This document shows positions 8,803 to 17,453 of a DNA stretch of 64,000 nt, one piece after another. Each line of letters opens with the position of its first letter. Position 1 is the stretch's first letter. Source of the DNA: Gelidibacter mesophilus DSM 14095 (GTDB lineage Bacteria; Bacteroidota; Bacteroidia; Flavobacteriales; Flavobacteriaceae); the NCBI RefSeq assembly GCF_000423005.1, contig NZ_AUHD01000006.1, positions 62,001 through 126,000 on the forward strand, read 5' to 3'. Position numbers and translations under genes: made by a program. Under the pieces are notes generated by a model that did not search any database, was not told where the DNA came from, and saw only the letters and a program-made list of their open reading frames with translations.

Positions 8803-9200
8803 TATTTATTGGTTTTAGGCTCAGATGTTTCCTTTTGGGCGTTTGCCACATCTTTCCCTTTTAAGTATTCAGGCAACTCCATTCCGGCCATATTGAACAT
8901 ATCCTGTAATGTCGATACCGATTTATACATTCCAGAAAGAAAATTGGCGGTTGACGATTTGCCATCGCCATTGCCACCATTCTCCCAAACGGTCACTTTA
9001 TCTATTTTGATGTTTTTAATAGCTTCAGCCTGGATTTTTACCAATTCCGGGAGTTTATCTACTATCAAGAGCAACACGGCATCTTTGGAGTTGTTACCGG
9101 CAGCTTTCACGAGTTGGTCCAAACCGGCGGCTTGTTGGGTCAACACTTCATAGAGATCTTGCGCCTCCGCCTGGGCCTTGCTTTTTCAATTTTGAGGGTA
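8802..9200 (-). pseudogene. Flotillin remnant, C-terminal stub
   Basis: The frame ending at TAG 8802 is open back to a TGA at 9186-9188, giving about 127 residues. They match the C-terminal end of bacterial flotillins: 'AQAEAQDLYEVLTQQAAGL', 'KLPELVKIQAEAIKNIKID', 'KVTVWENGGNGDGKSS' and 'LQDMFNMAGMELPEYL'. Just upstream 'TLKIEK' continues in another frame, which suggests a frameshift. The N-terminal membrane hairpin, SPFH domain and most of the Glu-Ala coiled coil (about 350-400 residues in an intact flotillin) are absent; the next 30 bases lead into another gene. There is no convincing start codon other than GTG 9146, so I call it a pseudogene. An intact copy may exist elsewhere in the genome. 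Confidence 0.75.
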
Positions 9201-9215
9201 GAGCAATTCCAGTCT

Positions 9216-9632
9216 TTATTTTAAATCAAATTCAGTATCGCACATCTCACACCTAAATTTATGTTTGGTATAAAATGGAAGTGAAGAGAATAAGAATCCA
9301 AAAAGAAACCAAAAAAATGATTTGAAATCTTTAATAGTTGAGAATAATTCCACATGTGTACTTTTACAATTTGGACAATGGATGGGTTGTCCTTTATCAT
9401 CCATAGAATATTGTTGAATGGCATTTAAAATTTATTTGGCTTCCTCTGCCTGATGCGAGAGGACCTTCAATTTAATACCACCAATAGCGTTGCTTACCAA
9501 AGGGTCTGTGTCGATGGTAAGGTTATCAGACAGAAAGACTTCAATGCCATCAGATTCCAATCTGCCCTTTATTATTTGCGCTTCGGTGGAATATTGAAAT
9601 ACCGCAACCGTGGTAAATGTTTCGTTGTTCAT
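9216..9632 (-). pseudogene. DUF2007-zinc ribbon protein, split by an in-frame stop
   Basis: From ATG 9632 a DUF2007 domain ('TVAVFQYSTEAQIIKGRLES', 'VSNAIGGIKLKVLSHQAEEAK') is read to TAA at 9432-9434. The same frame continues without another stop as 'ILNAIQQYSMDDKGQPIHC' into a membrane-hydrophobic zinc ribbon (CPNC ... CEMC, residues 'FFWFLFGFLFSSLPFYTK' between) ending at 9216. I know the family as one chain of about 135-140 residues with this exact order, so one sense codon (CAA or AAA to TAA) was probably mutated after 'AEEAK'. The ATG at 9404 could allow separate translation of the ribbon half. DUF2007 proteins are annotated as putative signal transducers, with role unproven. Sequencing error or stop read-through are alternatives. 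Confidence 0.75.
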
Positions 9633-9749
9633 AGGACAATCGTTTTTTTATGTCTAAAACAACCCACTAAATAAGTCCTAAATGCCTGATTTGTCAATTG
9701 AAGAAACGTGTGATTATCTCTGCGGGATTTTAAGCTTATGGGCGACCTT

Positions 9750-10298
9750 TTAGCGAATTTCTCCATCAATTTTCTGTTTGATAAGTGATTTATCTATAAA
9801 TCGAAAGTCATTGGGAACAGTAGCATCCAATAGGTCGATCTGTAAATACTCTGAAATTTCGTAGCCAATTTCAAAAGCTTCTTTGGCGTTATTTTTTTCG
9901 TATAATTCCCAATGTTTATTAGTGTCATACCATAGATTTACTTCAAAAATTTTATCTCCATTTTTTAATGGCTGATGGAAAACAGAAACGTATTCATAAC
10001 TATGGATGGTTTTCCATTGTCCCAGTTTTAAAGGTCCAATTTCAAATGTTGATCGGAATCTTGACTGACTGAGATCAATATATACACTCTTTCTAAAACA
10101 AAATAAAGTACCTATAGCAATAAGATAAATTACAACTCTTGATGAGATAATGGAGGTTAAATATATTTCTGGTCTAAGAAAAGTGTTATAAATAATCCAA
10201 AATAAAAGTGCAGCGGCTAAGGTGAAAATTAATGATGCAATAAAAATTTGCAAAAACGGACGTTTACTACCTGATACAATAATATGAGCATTAGCCAT
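9750..10298 (-). CDS. Two-helix membrane protein of unknown function
   Basis: A 182-residue protein. Two hydrophobic segments lie near residues 15-37 ('LQIFIASLIFTLAAALLFWI') and 48-68 ('IISSRVVIYLIAIGTLFCF'). They are followed by a soluble beta-rich domain ('YIDLSQSRFRSTFEIGPLKL', 'YEYVSVFHQP', 'FEVNLWYDTNKHWELYE') that resembles small PH-like membrane-attached domains. I do not recognise a named family. TATATTTG lies 4 bases before the ATG, so the mRNA may be leaderless. It is divergent from the DUF2975 operon across 240 bases. Confidence 0.7.
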   Translation of the reverse strand: MANAHIIVSGSKRPFLQIFIASLIFTLAAALLFWIIYNTFLRPEIYLTSIISSRVVIYLIAIGTLFCFRKSVYIDLSQSRFRSTFEIGPLKLGQWKTIHSYEYVSVFHQPLKNGDKIFEVNLWYDTNKHWELYEKNNAKEAFEIGYEISEYLQIDLLDATVPNDFRFIDKSLIKQKIDGEIR

Positions 10299-10302
10299 AA
10301 AA

Positions 10303-10310
10303 CAAATATA
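10303..10310 (-). promoter_or_regulatory. -7 element directly before the 10298 start
   Basis: TATATTTG on the minus strand, separated from the ATG by only TTTT. A start site at the usual distance would fall on the ATG itself. Confidence 0.5.
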
Positions 10311-10488
10311 GGAAATCGGATTATAAAATTATCTAAATTAAACGCCTTGCAAAAAGAAGAATAGAAAATATTTTAGGCTCTTTGAAATCCCCATCAACTC
10401 TTAATTCTTTGAGTGTGATTTTATAAAGAAACGAAGTTTTTACATGTTTCTAAAATCTATGCAACTATTAAATAATTCTTGCAAGTTA

Positions 10489-10541
10489 TTGTTTATCGAT
10501 AATTTTATTTATATTTGTTATTGTTAAACGATAATTTTATG
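10489..10541 (+). promoter_or_regulatory. Promoter and probable operators of the DUF2975-HTH operon
   Basis: TTG (10489-10491) and TATATTTG (10510-10517), 18 bases apart, form a good Bacteroidetes promoter. The perfect palindrome TTATCGATAA (10493-10502) sits between the two boxes, and a related site with CGATAATTTTAT (from 10530) overlaps the start region; the 12-mer CGATAATTTTAT also occurs at 10497-10508. This placement fits repression by the HTH protein encoded at the end of the operon. Confidence 0.6.
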
Positions 10542-11063
10542 AAAGATCATACCAAAATTCTGAGTATCGTCACCTATGTTATTATTCTGGCATCGGTGTC
10601 CATTTTATTGAATGAACTGCGAGAATTCAATTTTGAGCAATTCAAGGAGTTTCAAAGTTGGGCACTAACAGCGGATAAGAATGCGCCATGGTGGACTTCA
10701 GAAAACGCTTTGCAATGGAGTTTCTATGCTATAAGTGCGGGACTCTTTTTCTGGAGAGGTTATTTGATTTATGGATTTACTTATTTCCTTTCGATTTTAA
10801 ATGAAATAGAAAAAGGCAATTACTTCAGTGATAAAAATATAAGCTCATTTAAGAAAGTGGGGAATATATTTATTGGGTATGCCATTAATGTTTTCATTCT
10901 GAAGATGATTTTGGCCGCTGTGGAGGGAAGCAGGTTTGTAGCGATGGAGCAATTGAAGGAAGGATTTTCATTATTGATTCCTGCAGGATTGGCGTTTTAT
11001 ATCCTTTCGGAAATGTTTAAACAAGCACAGGCAAATCAAGAAGACAGCGAATTAACTATATAA
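10539..11063 (+). CDS. DUF2975 family membrane protein
   Basis: A 174-residue integral membrane protein. Four hydrophobic segments are visible ('ILSIVTYVIILASVSILL', 'WSFYAISAGLFFWRGYLI', 'IFIGYAINVFILKMILAA', 'LLIPAGLAFYILSEMFKQA'), with the typical DUF2975 pieces 'IEKGNYFSDKNISSFKKVG' and a C-terminal 'FKQAQANQEDSELTI'. Start ATG 10539 is chosen because the frame extension to 10515 lies inside the promoter box. It is the first gene of a three-gene operon ending in a YozG-like HTH gene, the usual partner of this family. The molecular function is unknown. Confidence 0.85.
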   Translation: MKDHTKILSIVTYVIILASVSILLNELREFNFEQFKEFQSWALTADKNAPWWTSENALQWSFYAISAGLFFWRGYLIYGFTYFLSILNEIEKGNYFSDKNISSFKKVGNIFIGYAINVFILKMILAAVEGSRFVAMEQLKEGFSLLIPAGLAFYILSEMFKQAQANQEDSELTI

Positions 11064-11065
11064 TT

Positions 11066-11620
11066 ATGACAAAAAATAATCTTTTAAACTTAGCAATTGT
11101 AATTTGTAAAATATTGCAATCATTCCACATAGTTGCCTTAATCGTATTAACGGTACTTTTTGTCCATATTCAGATTGATGGCAATTTTTATAGTGATAAA
11201 GTTATCACCGTTGAAAACCAAAACCTTACTTATAATGCTTCCATGGCAATGAATTCAGAAAATAAGGGCCAAACTTTGGATCAGATGAGTACAGTTACAT
11301 TATATCTTACTTATATCAAGTATGCTGGCATATTGGCCTTTTTGTTTTTCTCCATCCGCGAATTCCAAAAAATTATTAAGTCAGTAAAAAACCTTGCAAC
11401 ATTTCAAAATATGAACTTCAAATCTTTTCGTCGCATTGGTCAATATGTTTTTATATACTTTTTACTTTCGTCATTTTATTCCTATGAATTTGGATTTAAT
11501 AGTTATATAGGGTTTATACCATCATTGACACCATTGACTGTGACGCTTGTTGCATTCATAATGGCAGAAATTTTTAAAGAGGGGAACTTGTTGATGGAAG
11601 ATAAAGAATTAACAATCTAG
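11066..11620 (+). CDS. DUF2975 family membrane protein, second paralogue
   Basis: A 184-residue paralogue of the gene before it, starting 2 bases after that stop. It shares the four-helix layout, the 'FKSFRRIGQYVFIYFLLS' segment and the tail 'MAEIFKEGNLLMEDKELTI', which matches the first copy's 'SEMFKQAQANQEDSELTI'. An extra polar stretch at residues 43-75 ('YSDKVITVENQNLTYNASM') probably faces outside. Two DUF2975 genes in tandem imply a duplication, and the two may work as a heteromer (inference). Confidence 0.82.
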   Translation: MTKNNLLNLAIVICKILQSFHIVALIVLTVLFVHIQIDGNFYSDKVITVENQNLTYNASMAMNSENKGQTLDQMSTVTLYLTYIKYAGILAFLFFSIREFQKIIKSVKNLATFQNMNFKSFRRIGQYVFIYFLLSSFYSYEFGFNSYIGFIPSLTPLTVTLVAFIMAEIFKEGNLLMEDKELTI

Positions 11621-11623
11621 AGG

Positions 11624-11830
11624 ATGTCCATAATAATCAATCTAGATATAATGCTTGAGAAAAGAGGTATGAAAAGTAATGAACTTGCGGATATTGTAGG
11701 AATCACCACCGCCAATCTGTCTATCCTGAAAACAGGGAAAGCACGAGCTATCCGTTTTTCAACTTTAGAAGCTATCTGTGAAGCTTTAGACTGTCAGCCT
11801 GGTGATATTTTGGAGTTCGTTAAAGATTAA
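11624..11830 (+). CDS. XRE/Cro-type HTH regulator, YozG-like
   Basis: A 68-residue protein that is a single helix-turn-helix domain: 'MLEKRGMKSNELADIVGI', recognition helix 'TTANLSILKTGKARAIRFS', then 'LEAICEALDCQPGDILEF', the usual YozG-type ending. It starts 3 bases after the second DUF2975 stop and is the last gene of the operon. The likely role is control of this operon through the TATCGATA-type sites upstream of 10539 (inference from position). Confidence 0.85.
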   Translation: MSIIINLDIMLEKRGMKSNELADIVGITTANLSILKTGKARAIRFSTLEAICEALDCQPGDILEFVKD

Positions 11831-11839
11831 TTTTAATTT

Positions 11840-11870
11840 GACCTCACAGGTTTTCAAAACCTGTGAGGTC
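11840..11870. repeat. Perfect 15-bp palindrome (dispersed repeat or terminator)
   Basis: GACCTCACAGGTTTT (11840-11854) and its exact complement AAAACCTGTGAGGTC (11856-11870) around one central base. It sits 9 bases after the HTH stop. The GACCTCACAGG...CCTGTGAGGTC palindrome is one I recall as frequent in Bacteroidetes intergenic regions. It may serve as the operon terminator, although the T run is short. Confidence 0.75.
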
Positions 11871-11909
11871 TTGATCCTTCTTGTAGGTCAGATACATTTT
11901 AAAAAAATG

Positions 11910-11917
11910 TATCTTTG
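11910..11917 (+). promoter_or_regulatory. -7 element for the M61 peptidase gene
   Basis: TATCTTTG, 19 bases before ATG 11937. It overlaps the end of an AT-rich hairpin (GATACATTTT ... AATGTATC, 11891-11912). No clear TTG is seen at -33. Confidence 0.4.
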
Positions 11918-11936
11918 AGAATCAAAATTTCAAATT

Positions 11937-13724
11937 ATGATGCGTACTATTTTTTGTCTGACTATTTTTCTTTCTTCATTTCTTTTTCAAGCCCAAATTT
12001 CATCAAAATACACCATGTCCTTTGAGAATGCCGTCCATCACGAAGCGACTGTCAAAGCCACGTTTACCAATTTGAAATCGGAGATCGCCGAATTTGCCAT
12101 GAGCCGTTCTTCACCAGGGCGATACGCCTTGCACGAATTTGCCAAAAATGTTTATGACGTCAAAGTCACCGACAGTAAAGGAACGAAACTTGAAGCTACG
12201 CGGCCCGATCCCTACACCTGGCAGGTTAAGGGCCATGACGGTACAATCAACGTAAGCTATACTCTATTTGGCAACCATGGCGATGGCACTTATGCCCAGT
12301 TTGACGAAACCCACGCCCATTTTAATGCACCAGCTGCCTTTATATATGTTCCGGAACTTAAAGACCAAGAAGTAGAAGTTACTTTTGAGGTGCGCAAAGA
12401 CTTGGACTGGAAGGTTGCCACACAATTGAAACATGTAAAAAACAATACTTATTACGCTAAAGATTTTCAATATTTAATGGACAGCCCTGTTGAAATTGCC
12501 AATTTTAGGGAACGATCCTTTAAAGTTAAAGATCAATCCATTGTTTTGGTGATGCATGATGATGCCGCTACTGATGAACAGATTGATATGTATTTTGAAA
12601 AGGTAAAGAAAGTAGTTTTAGAACAAATGCAGGTGTTTGGCGAATTGCCAATATTTGATTACGGTACCTATACTTTTTTAGCGTGTTATATGCCTAATGC
12701 CACTGGTGATGGGATGGAACATAGAAATTCAACCACAATTCCAAGTTCAAGAAGTTTATTTAAAGGAGGACTTGAGAGTAATATTGGAACGGTTGCCCAC
12801 GAGTTTTTCCATATTTGGAATGTAGAACGTCTGCGCCCGAAGGCCTTAGAGCCTTATGATTTTTCGAGGGCAAATATGAGTGGCGATTTATGGTTTGCTG
12901 AAGGATTCACGAGTTACTATGACGATTTATCCTTGGTGAGATCTGGGATTATCAGCCAAGAAGATTATATAAATGGCATTGTTAGAACGTTCAATTATGT
13001 TTGGACTTCTCCAGGCAGACAGTTTTTTAACCCTATTGAAATGAGCTATCAAGCGCCTTTTGTGGATGCGGCAAGATCAGTTGATGAAACCAATAGAGAA
13101 AATACTTTTATCTCCTATTATTCTTACGGAAGTATGTTGGGTCTAGGCTTGGATTTATCCTTAAGAGAAAAAGGCTTGAATCTTGATGCTTTTATGACCT
13201 TAGTTTGGAATGCCTATGGTAAAACTGAAATTCCTTACACGGCCGAAGATGTGCACAAAAGCTTGAACACTTATGCTGGAAAGGAATTTGGTGATCATTT
13301 CTTCAATAGCTATATCTACAAAAGTGGAATGCCAGATTATGAGCGTCTTTTAAAACAGGTTGGGGTCACTTTGGAAACAAAAAATGAGATCGATTTTGGT
13401 GCGATGGTTAGGAATCAAAAACTGATAAGTAATCCTAAGATTGGATCTTCGGCTTACAATGCAGGCTTTCAAAAGGGCGATAAGCTTCTTCACATCGGTA
13501 CTGTAGCACTTGATGGAGATGTTAGCCTCAATTCGGTTTTAAGCACGTTTAAGGCTGGAGAGAAAATTTCCGTAAGCTTTGAGCGCTTTGGTACTGAAAA
13601 GAAAGTAGAACTCCTTATTGCTACAGATGTGTCGTACGGATTGAAACTCATTGATGAGAAGTCTAAAGAGCTGACAAAGGAAGCGAAACAAAAACGCGAC
13701 AGTTGGCTGAATTCGAAAGTATAG
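11937..13724 (+). CDS. M61 family (glycyl aminopeptidase-like) metallopeptidase
   Basis: A 595-residue secreted or periplasmic peptidase with signal peptide MMRTIFCLTIFLSSFLFQAQ. The N-terminal beta domain covers about residues 20-190. The gluzincin core follows, with 'TVAHEFFHIWNVERLRP' (HExxH near residues 288-292) and the downstream Glu in 'WFAEGFTSYYDDL'. A C-terminal PDZ domain follows ('SSAYNAGFQKGDKLLHIG'). This is the complete M61 layout at the usual length. The gene is monocistronic, with a bidirectional terminator behind it. The physiological substrate is unknown. Confidence 0.9.
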   Translation: MMRTIFCLTIFLSSFLFQAQISSKYTMSFENAVHHEATVKATFTNLKSEIAEFAMSRSSPGRYALHEFAKNVYDVKVTDSKGTKLEATRPDPYTWQVKGHDGTINVSYTLFGNHGDGTYAQFDETHAHFNAPAAFIYVPELKDQEVEVTFEVRKDLDWKVATQLKHVKNNTYYAKDFQYLMDSPVEIANFRERSFKVKDQSIVLVMHDDAATDEQIDMYFEKVKKVVLEQMQVFGELPIFDYGTYTFLACYMPNATGDGMEHRNSTTIPSSRSLFKGGLESNIGTVAHEFFHIWNVERLRPKALEPYDFSRANMSGDLWFAEGFTSYYDDLSLVRSGIISQEDYINGIVRTFNYVWTSPGRQFFNPIEMSYQAPFVDAARSVDETNRENTFISYYSYGSMLGLGLDLSLREKGLNLDAFMTLVWNAYGKTEIPYTAEDVHKSLNTYAGKEFGDHFFNSYIYKSGMPDYERLLKQVGVTLETKNEIDFGAMVRNQKLISNPKIGSSAYNAGFQKGDKLLHIGTVALDGDVSLNSVLSTFKAGEKISVSFERFGTEKKVELLIATDVSYGLKLIDEKSKELTKEAKQKRDSWLNSKV

Positions 13725-13731
13725 ATAAAAA

Positions 13732-13755
13732 AAATCACGCTGAAAGGCGTGATTT
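13732..13755. terminator. Bidirectional terminator between the M61 gene and atpC
   Basis: AAATCACGC (13732-13740) pairs with GCGTGATTT (13747-13755), with an A run before and a T run after. It can end both the plus-strand M61 gene and the converging atpC transcript. Confidence 0.8.
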
Positions 13756-13784
13756 TTTTATATCAGTTAGAGGGTTTCGATGGA

Positions 13785-14060
13785 TTAGTCCACTAAAACA
13801 ATCACTTTATTGTCGTTCATTTCTACAGTACCACTGTTGATGTAAAGTACCCATTGACCATCTTCCTGGGTAAAATTCTTTTTGTGTGCTTCTGCAATAG
13901 TCGCATCACCTTTAAATTTTACTTTTCCTTTTTCAAGAATAGAAACAATAGCTGCGTGATTATTCAACATTTGGAACTCACCTTCAACACCAGGCACAGT
14001 AACACTCTCTACGTTGCCTTTTACTAAGGATGCTTCTGGGGATATAATTTCTAAATACAT
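13785..14060 (-). CDS. atpC: F1 ATP synthase epsilon subunit, short form
   Basis: A 91-residue epsilon subunit consisting only of the N-terminal beta-sandwich ('MYLEIISPEASLVKGNVESV', 'PGVEGEFQMLNNHAAIVSIL'). The C-terminal two-helix domain of the about 135-residue E. coli protein, which brakes ATP hydrolysis, is absent; short forms are usual in Bacteroidetes. It lies 76 bases downstream of atpD and is probably co-transcribed with it. Confidence 0.93.
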   Translation of the reverse strand: MYLEIISPEASLVKGNVESVTVPGVEGEFQMLNNHAAIVSILEKGKVKFKGDATIAEAHKKNFTQEDGQWVLYINSGTVEMNDNKVIVLVD

Positions 14061-14136
14061 TTTTTCGAGTTATCTGTTATCAGTTATGATTTATAAGTCA
14101 ACTTTAAACTCATAACTCATAATTCTGAACTTATTA

Positions 14137-15648
<1,512 letters not shown>

Positions 15649-15727
15649 TTATCTGTTTAATGTTGAATTAAATATAATATGAAAACATTGTTACCCAATC
15701 GGGTTGAGTACTTCTTTTTTCGCGCTG

Positions 15728-15735
15728 CAAATATA
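15728..15735 (-). promoter_or_regulatory. -7 promoter element of atpD-atpC
   Basis: TATATTTG on the minus strand, giving a leader of roughly 75 bases. A -33 TTG is not evident. Confidence 0.5.
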
Positions 15736-15786
15736 GAGATTTTTAACTAATTATAAAGTGCTTTATGGGTGTTTTTTAACCAAAAA

Positions 15787-15813
15787 AAAACACCTTCTTT
15801 ATAAAGGTGTTTT
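15787..15813 (-). terminator. Terminator of the TonB receptor-SGNH operon
   Basis: AAAACACCTT (15787-15796) pairs with AAGGTGTTTT (15804-15813). On the minus strand it is followed by a T run and lies just after the SGNH gene stop at 15836. Confidence 0.8.
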
Positions 15814-15835
15814 AATTGGAGAATTATATGTTAGT

Positions 15836-17440
15836 TTATCTAAAATCTTTACTGTAGTTTGTAGGATAATCTCCTGGGTCTACTTTATAGCCTGCGGCAA
15901 CAAAATTTGAGCCATACTTGGCGTCAATGGCTTTTAAAAACTCATTGGCCATTACTGCGTATCCTCTTGATGTTAAATGTACTCCATCTAAGCTGATGAG
16001 GCCACCTTGTACTAATGCCGTTGTGAATATATAATTACCATCAGAGAATCCAGTGGTTGATGCCGTTTGTAATATAGATTTGAAATCTACAGTGGCGAGA
16101 TCGAATTCAGTTGCAATAGCGTCGATAGACTGATTGTATGCATCCGTAGCAGATTTAATATCGGCTTGCTCACTTGGGATAAGCACCCATTTATCAGCCA
16201 AAGGTAGTGTAACACCTTCTACAGAAAATTGGCCTGCCAAAGCTTGAGATAAGCCTTGCGCCATTAAGGCGGCTACAGAATCTGTATTTACGGTACCAAT
16301 TATAGTACTACTTGGTAGAACTAATAAATCATCTGCCGTTGCTTGTCTTGCCTGTCCGTACGTAACCGCTAATAAGTTAGCAACTAATGGGGCGGCTTCT
16401 GCCGGTAAACCAAACTGTGCAATAAATGCGGGAAATGTTGGGCTTGCCATTAATGCACCTCTAATTATTGGAGCGATATCATTAAGGCTTTCGTCTTTAA
16501 TGACCACGGCACTTGCAGCTGTTTCAGAAAATACAATGACTCTACTTGCATCAACTTGAGCAAAGATTTGGTTTAACGCTCCGAAAATTGAGTTCAACAA
16601 CGGAATTTGTGGACCAAATGATGGGTTTGTTGGGTTTAGTGGGTTATGTGGTACTGTTGTAAAATGGGCCAGGTTTGTAATGTACGGCACATTTGCAACA
16701 GCGCCTTTAGCACCATTACTTGTGAGTGCTGTTACAGCAGATTTAAAAGAAGCAGCGAATACATTGGGATCAGTAATATCGTTCGAACCGTAAGTTGCAG
16801 GATTGAAATTTCCCAATTGATACACACCAGTGCCTCCAGAAGTAGCATAGGCTAAAACATCATTCCCACCAATTTCTGAAAGTGTGAAAAACGTCGCGTT
16901 TTGTGCTACTGCATCACCAAGAACTGTCGCTGTTGCACTAGAGGCCATACGTCCGAAATAAGGATTTAAAGAGCCGTATCCTGGGATTCCTAAATGAAAA
17001 CTTTTTGCTCCCGGAATTCCGTAGTTGTTAAACGGACCTGATAAATGGGAATTGATCTCGGTTGTCGGGGTTGCTGGAAGCACTTGCGGTCTAGAACCAT
17101 TGAAAAACAATCTTGGTGCAGAAGCAACATTTCCGTTCACCAAGAATCCGCCAATATTGTCACTCATAAGGGGTTGTGAAAATTCACTGCCACCAACATT
17201 CATGAACGTTTCAGCTAAGATATTAGGGAACGAATATTCTTGAGCCGTAGCAAAAAGAGCGTTGTCAGTAAACCCCGCAGAGAATGATGCGCCCACGGCA
17301 ACATAGTTTGAAAAGTCAACCGAACCAGCGGTTAGTTCCGGTAAAGGTTCGGGTGCTGGGTTATAATCATTGTCATCATCACTACACGCTGTAAAAGCAA
17401 CTAGGATAGCGGACAGTAGTAAATATTTTATATTTTTCAT
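15836..17440 (-). CDS. SGNH/GDSL-type hydrolase lipoprotein
   Basis: A 534-residue lipoprotein: signal 'MKNIKYLLLSAILVAFTAC' with the lipobox Cys, then an Asp/Asn-rich linker. SGNH blocks are visible: block I as 'YVAVGASFSAGFTDN' (Ser nucleophile), block III 'EIGGNDVLAY', block V 'LDGVHLTSRGYAVMANEFL' (Asp-x-x-His). I use ATG 17440; the longer frame to 17551 would overlap the upstream receptor gene and lacks a signal peptide. It starts 13 bases after the stop of a TonB-dependent receptor and ends at its own terminator, so the two form an operon. A likely role is hydrolysis of an ester-bearing substrate imported by that receptor; the substrate is unknown. Confidence 0.85.
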   Translation of the reverse strand: MKNIKYLLLSAILVAFTACSDDDNDYNPAPEPLPELTAGSVDFSNYVAVGASFSAGFTDNALFATAQEYSFPNILAETFMNVGGSEFSQPLMSDNIGGFLVNGNVASAPRLFFNGSRPQVLPATPTTEINSHLSGPFNNYGIPGAKSFHLGIPGYGSLNPYFGRMASSATATVLGDAVAQNATFFTLSEIGGNDVLAYATSGGTGVYQLGNFNPATYGSNDITDPNVFAASFKSAVTALTSNGAKGAVANVPYITNLAHFTTVPHNPLNPTNPSFGPQIPLLNSIFGALNQIFAQVDASRVIVFSETAASAVVIKDESLNDIAPIIRGALMASPTFPAFIAQFGLPAEAAPLVANLLAVTYGQARQATADDLLVLPSSTIIGTVNTDSVAALMAQGLSQALAGQFSVEGVTLPLADKWVLIPSEQADIKSATDAYNQSIDAIATEFDLATVDFKSILQTASTTGFSDGNYIFTTALVQGGLISLDGVHLTSRGYAVMANEFLKAIDAKYGSNFVAAGYKVDPGDYPTNYSKDFR

Positions 17441-17453
17441 TGTATTGTTTATT

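Noticed and set aside
8809-9153. A 114-codon plus-strand ORF
   Set aside because: Exact antisense of the flotillin stub; the minus strand carries the recognisable protein sequence.
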